From positions 1-7,889 of the forward strand of contig CALGNY010000037.1 of assembly GCA_937958375.1 (NCBI GenBank): a stretch of 7,889 nt of DNA. The letters run 5' to 3'. Below are positions 5,962 through 7,889 of this stretch, one piece after another. The number at the start of each line of letters is the position of its first letter. The stretch's first letter is position 1. Both the position numbers and the translations under genes were made by a program. Origin of the DNA: an uncultured Bacillaceae bacterium (GTDB lineage: Bacteria > Bacillota > Bacilli > Bacillales > Alkalibacillaceae). The notes under the pieces are model-generated. The model saw nothing but the letters and a program-made list of their open reading frames with translations, was not told the origin of the DNA and ran no database searches.

Positions 5962-7533
5962 TTATTTCTTCAATTCTTGTTTACGTAATTCAACACGTCT
6001 GATTTTTCCGGATGTCGTTTTTGGCAATTCATCAATGAATTCAATGGCTCTTGGGTATTTATACGGTGCTGTCAATTCTTTGACGTGGTCTTGTAATTCT
6101 TTCACTAACTCTTCGGAAGGTTCCACGTTCGCTTTCAAGATGACAAATGCTTTCACGATATTCCCACGAACTTCATCTGGGCTTGCGACAACTGCACATT
6201 CTTGGACAGATGGATGTTTGACCAAAGCATCCTCCACTTCAAAGGGTCCAATCGTGTAGCCAGAACTGATGATGATATCGTCACTTCTACCTTCAAACCA
6301 GAAATACCCCTCTTCATCTTTAGAGGCTTGGTCTCCGGTCACGTAAAACTCACCACGTCTAGACATCGACGTCCGTTCTGGGTCTTTATAATATTCACGA
6401 AATAGCGCTGGTGTATCGAGTCTTACCGCAATATCACCAACTTCTCCTGTTTTGACAGGCTGTCCAAGATCATCAATGATTTCCACGTCATTTCCTGGAG
6501 TTGGTTTACCCATTGATCCTGGTTTCACATCCATGTTTTTCATAAAGCCGAGCAGCAAGGTGTTCTCGGTTTGTCCATAACCATCTCGAACGGTAATGTC
6601 GAAATGTTTTTGGAAAACGTTGATGACTTCGACGTTTAATGGTTCGCCCGCTGAAACGGCACTGTGAAGCGAAGATAGATCATATTGATCCAGATTATCC
6701 TCTTTCGCCATCAGACGGTACTCAGTCGGTGTGCAGCAAAGCACGTTAATTGCTTCATCTTGTAACAGCGTTAAATACGTACTCGGTTTGAATTTACCGT
6801 TGTAAACAAAACCTGTTGCGCCAGATCCTAATACGGAGAGGAACGGACTCCAAATCCATTTTTGCCAGCCGGGTCCTGCCGTCGCCCATACTTTGTCATC
6901 TTCACTGATGGATAACCAGTTCGGTGCAGCTGTTTTTAAGTGCGCAAAGCCCCAACCATGTGTATGCACAACTCCCTTCGGATTACCTGTCGTTCCTGAT
7001 GTATAAGGTAAAAATGCAATATCATCTCTCTCTGTATCGGCAATATCCAACTCATCTGATTCATTTTCCATTAAGGCATCCAAGTGGCTCCACCCTTCTA
7101 CCGCTTGTCCAACAGAAAACTTGGTCAAATTTTCGTATTCTTCCAACCCCCTGTATTGGTCGACAAACGGGTAATAGGAGACAACCCCTTTTGCTTCACC
7201 ATGACTCACTCGATACTGTAGATCTTTCGTTTTTAACATCTCAGAGCTAGGAATGATGATAATGCCTGTTTTCAGTGCTGCCAAATAAACCTCGTATGCA
7301 CGGATATAGCGTGGAATCATGACGAGCATCTTATCTCCACGCCGAAGGCCATTGTTCAAGAAAGCGTTGCCAATTTTGTTTACGTTTTTAATCAATTCAT
7401 CATAAGTAATTTCTTCACGGTTCCCTTCTTCATCTAACCACACTAAAGCTTTTTTCCCGGAACCGTCCGCAAATTTTTCGACCTCGGAAACAATGTTGTA
7501 TTGTCCAGGGGCAATCAAATCTGTTTTATTCAT
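5962..7533 (-). CDS. Acyl-CoA synthetase (AMP-binding, medium-chain/branched-acid ligase type)
   Basis: Cytoplasmic ATP-dependent acid-CoA ligase of 523 aa: it forms an acyl-adenylate and then a CoA thioester, with release of AMP and pyrophosphate. The adenylation motifs are intact: the phosphate loop YTSGTTGNPKGV (177-188), DGYGQTE (317-323), TGD (399-401), the hinge FEGRSDDIIISSGYTIGP (413-430) with Arg416, and the C-terminal catalytic Lys510 in PKTTSGKIRR. Length and motif wording place it nearer the ACS/ACSM and bacterial MbcS/YtcI-like ligases than long-chain FadD, so short, branched or medium-chain carboxylates are likely. The exact acid cannot be read off. The ATG at 7533 has AGGGAG 8 nt upstream and a strong promoter at 7564-7592. 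The short leader (about 24 nt) leaves no room for a riboswitch. A perfect hairpin follows the stop, then the hydrolase. Confidence 0.94.
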   Translation of the reverse strand: MNKTDLIAPGQYNIVSEVEKFADGSGKKALVWLDEEGNREEITYDELIKNVNKIGNAFLNNGLRRGDKMLVMIPRYIRAYEVYLAALKTGIIIIPSSEMLKTKDLQYRVSHGEAKGVVSYYPFVDQYRGLEEYENLTKFSVGQAVEGWSHLDALMENESDELDIADTERDDIAFLPYTSGTTGNPKGVVHTHGWGFAHLKTAAPNWLSISEDDKVWATAGPGWQKWIWSPFLSVLGSGATGFVYNGKFKPSTYLTLLQDEAINVLCCTPTEYRLMAKEDNLDQYDLSSLHSAVSAGEPLNVEVINVFQKHFDITVRDGYGQTENTLLLGFMKNMDVKPGSMGKPTPGNDVEIIDDLGQPVKTGEVGDIAVRLDTPALFREYYKDPERTSMSRRGEFYVTGDQASKDEEGYFWFEGRSDDIIISSGYTIGPFEVEDALVKHPSVQECAVVASPDEVRGNIVKAFVILKANVEPSEELVKELQDHVKELTAPYKYPRAIEFIDELPKTTSGKIRRVELRKQELKK

Positions 7534-7563
7534 AGCCTCAACTCCCTTTTTTGATGTTATCCC

Positions 7564-7592
7564 ATTATAACAAAATTTAAGAAAATTTTAAA
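7564..7592 (-). promoter_or_regulatory. Sigma-A-like promoter of the acyl-CoA ligase
   Basis: On the minus strand TATAAT (7569-7564) is a perfect -10 box, preceded by TGT to give an extended -10 (TG at 7572-7571). TTTAAA (7592-7587), 17 nt upstream, matches 4 of 6 bases of the -35 consensus. The predicted transcript start is near 7557. An AT-rich inverted repeat, AATTTAA-N7-TTAAATT (7574-7594), covers the spacer and -35 and could be a repressor site, though such AT-rich symmetry arises easily by chance. Confidence 0.75.
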
Positions 7593-7630
7593 TTGACTAT
7601 TTAAGATTGGGACCAATCGAGGTATGGATC

Positions 7631-7889
7631 GCGCATATTATGGGTTGGTGGGAGCATATCTTTATGTCGTGGGCGTATATCTGTACGGGAAGGACCATAT
7701 CCTCCTTCCATGGGACCATATTTTTGCGTGAAGGGCGCATATATTTCCTCGGCGGGCACATATCTTTGCGCGGAGGGCGCATATTTTTTCGCGGAGGGCA
7801 CATATATCTCCACGACGGGCACATATTTTTGCATGGAGGGCACATATATCTCCACGACGGGCACATATTTTTGCGCGGAGGGCGCATAT
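7631..7889. repeat. Tandem array of about 21-bp units (runs off the window)
   Basis: Thirteen consecutive units (the last incomplete), with consensus GGCACATATTTTTGCGCGGAG or GGCACATATATCTCCACGACG, start at about 7631, 7651, 7672, 7692, 7713, 7734, 7755, 7776, 7797, 7818, 7839, 7860 and 7881. Spacing is 21 bp except for two 20-bp units (7631-7650 and 7672-7691). Units 7797-7838 and 7839-7880 form a 42-bp duplication with two differences. Similarity to consensus falls toward the ligase promoter. There is no variable spacer, so it is not a CRISPR. The two main unit types have no stop codon in any of the six frames, so the long open frames across the array are expected and do not show a gene. 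Confidence 0.85.

Noticed and set aside
5939..6259. Plus-strand frame of 106 codons opposite the 3' end of the ligase gene
   Set aside because: It lies antisense to a well-supported enzyme gene, has no family features, and is best explained as a shadow frame.
6924..7250. Plus-strand frame of 108 codons within the ligase gene
   Set aside because: Antisense to conserved adenylation motifs, with composition typical of a shadow frame and no supporting start context.
7534..7557. Riboswitch or leader RNA before the acyl-CoA ligase
   Set aside because: The predicted leader is only about 24 nt, too short for a known riboswitch or T-box.
7605..7618. Short palindrome GATTGG-GA-CCAATC at the edge of the array
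   Set aside because: Six-bp arms with a 2-nt centre are expected by chance, and it lies upstream of the -35 with no second copy.
7597..7887. Two long overlapping minus-strand frames rich in Pro, Arg, Lys and Met or Tyr
   Set aside because: They are by-products of a 21-bp repeat without stops, with register shifts at the 20-bp units and no start signal seen; annotated as a DNA repeat.
7631..7889. CRISPR array
   Set aside because: Units are about 21 bp and directly abutting, with no unique spacers between them and no cas genes in the window.

Overview
The window looks like chromosomal DNA of a low-to-moderate G+C member of the Bacillota, most likely Bacillaceae. The reasons are a Bce-type antibiotic-sensing module in its usual gene order, purine-rich Shine-Dalgarno sequences, sigma-A-like promoters, and intergenic repeat elements bounded by a GGCTGGGAC-type inverted repeat. 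The genus cannot be read from the sequence. All five complete genes lie on the minus strand, so transcription runs from right to left.

Right edge (about 7631-7889): a tandem array of roughly 21-bp units that runs off the window. It borders a strong sigma-A-like promoter (7564-7592) for an acyl-CoA synthetase/ligase of the AMP-binding superfamily (5962-7533). A perfect 11-bp hairpin (5923-5953) follows, then an alpha/beta hydrolase (5041-5904). The hydrolase has its own Shine-Dalgarno but no visible promoter, so it may depend on read-through past the hairpin.

Centre (422-4974): a complete BceRSAB-like module. It comprises an OmpR-family response regulator (4285-4974), a short intramembrane-sensing histidine kinase (3281-4288, ATGA overlap), an ABC ATPase (2382-3143) and a 10-TM FtsX-like permease with a large extracytoplasmic domain (422-2392, 11-bp overlap). 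In characterised systems of this type the transporter both removes or frees a cell-wall-active peptide antibiotic target and tells the kinase how hard it is working; the regulator then activates the transporter genes. Between kinase and ATPase lies a palindrome (TGACA-N4-TGTCA) that fits the known BceR-type operator pattern and also forms a terminator-like hairpin.

Left edge (1-421): no complete gene. It holds the possible last 17 codons of a rightward gene, a 229-bp long imperfect inverted repeat (64-292) that could act as a bidirectional terminator, and a four-arm palindromic repeat (309-406) able to form two mutually exclusive folds.

The protein-coding content is ordinary for the group. 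The non-coding elements (21-bp array, four-arm repeat, long inverted repeat, operator/terminator palindrome, intercistronic hairpin) are the parts worth a second look.
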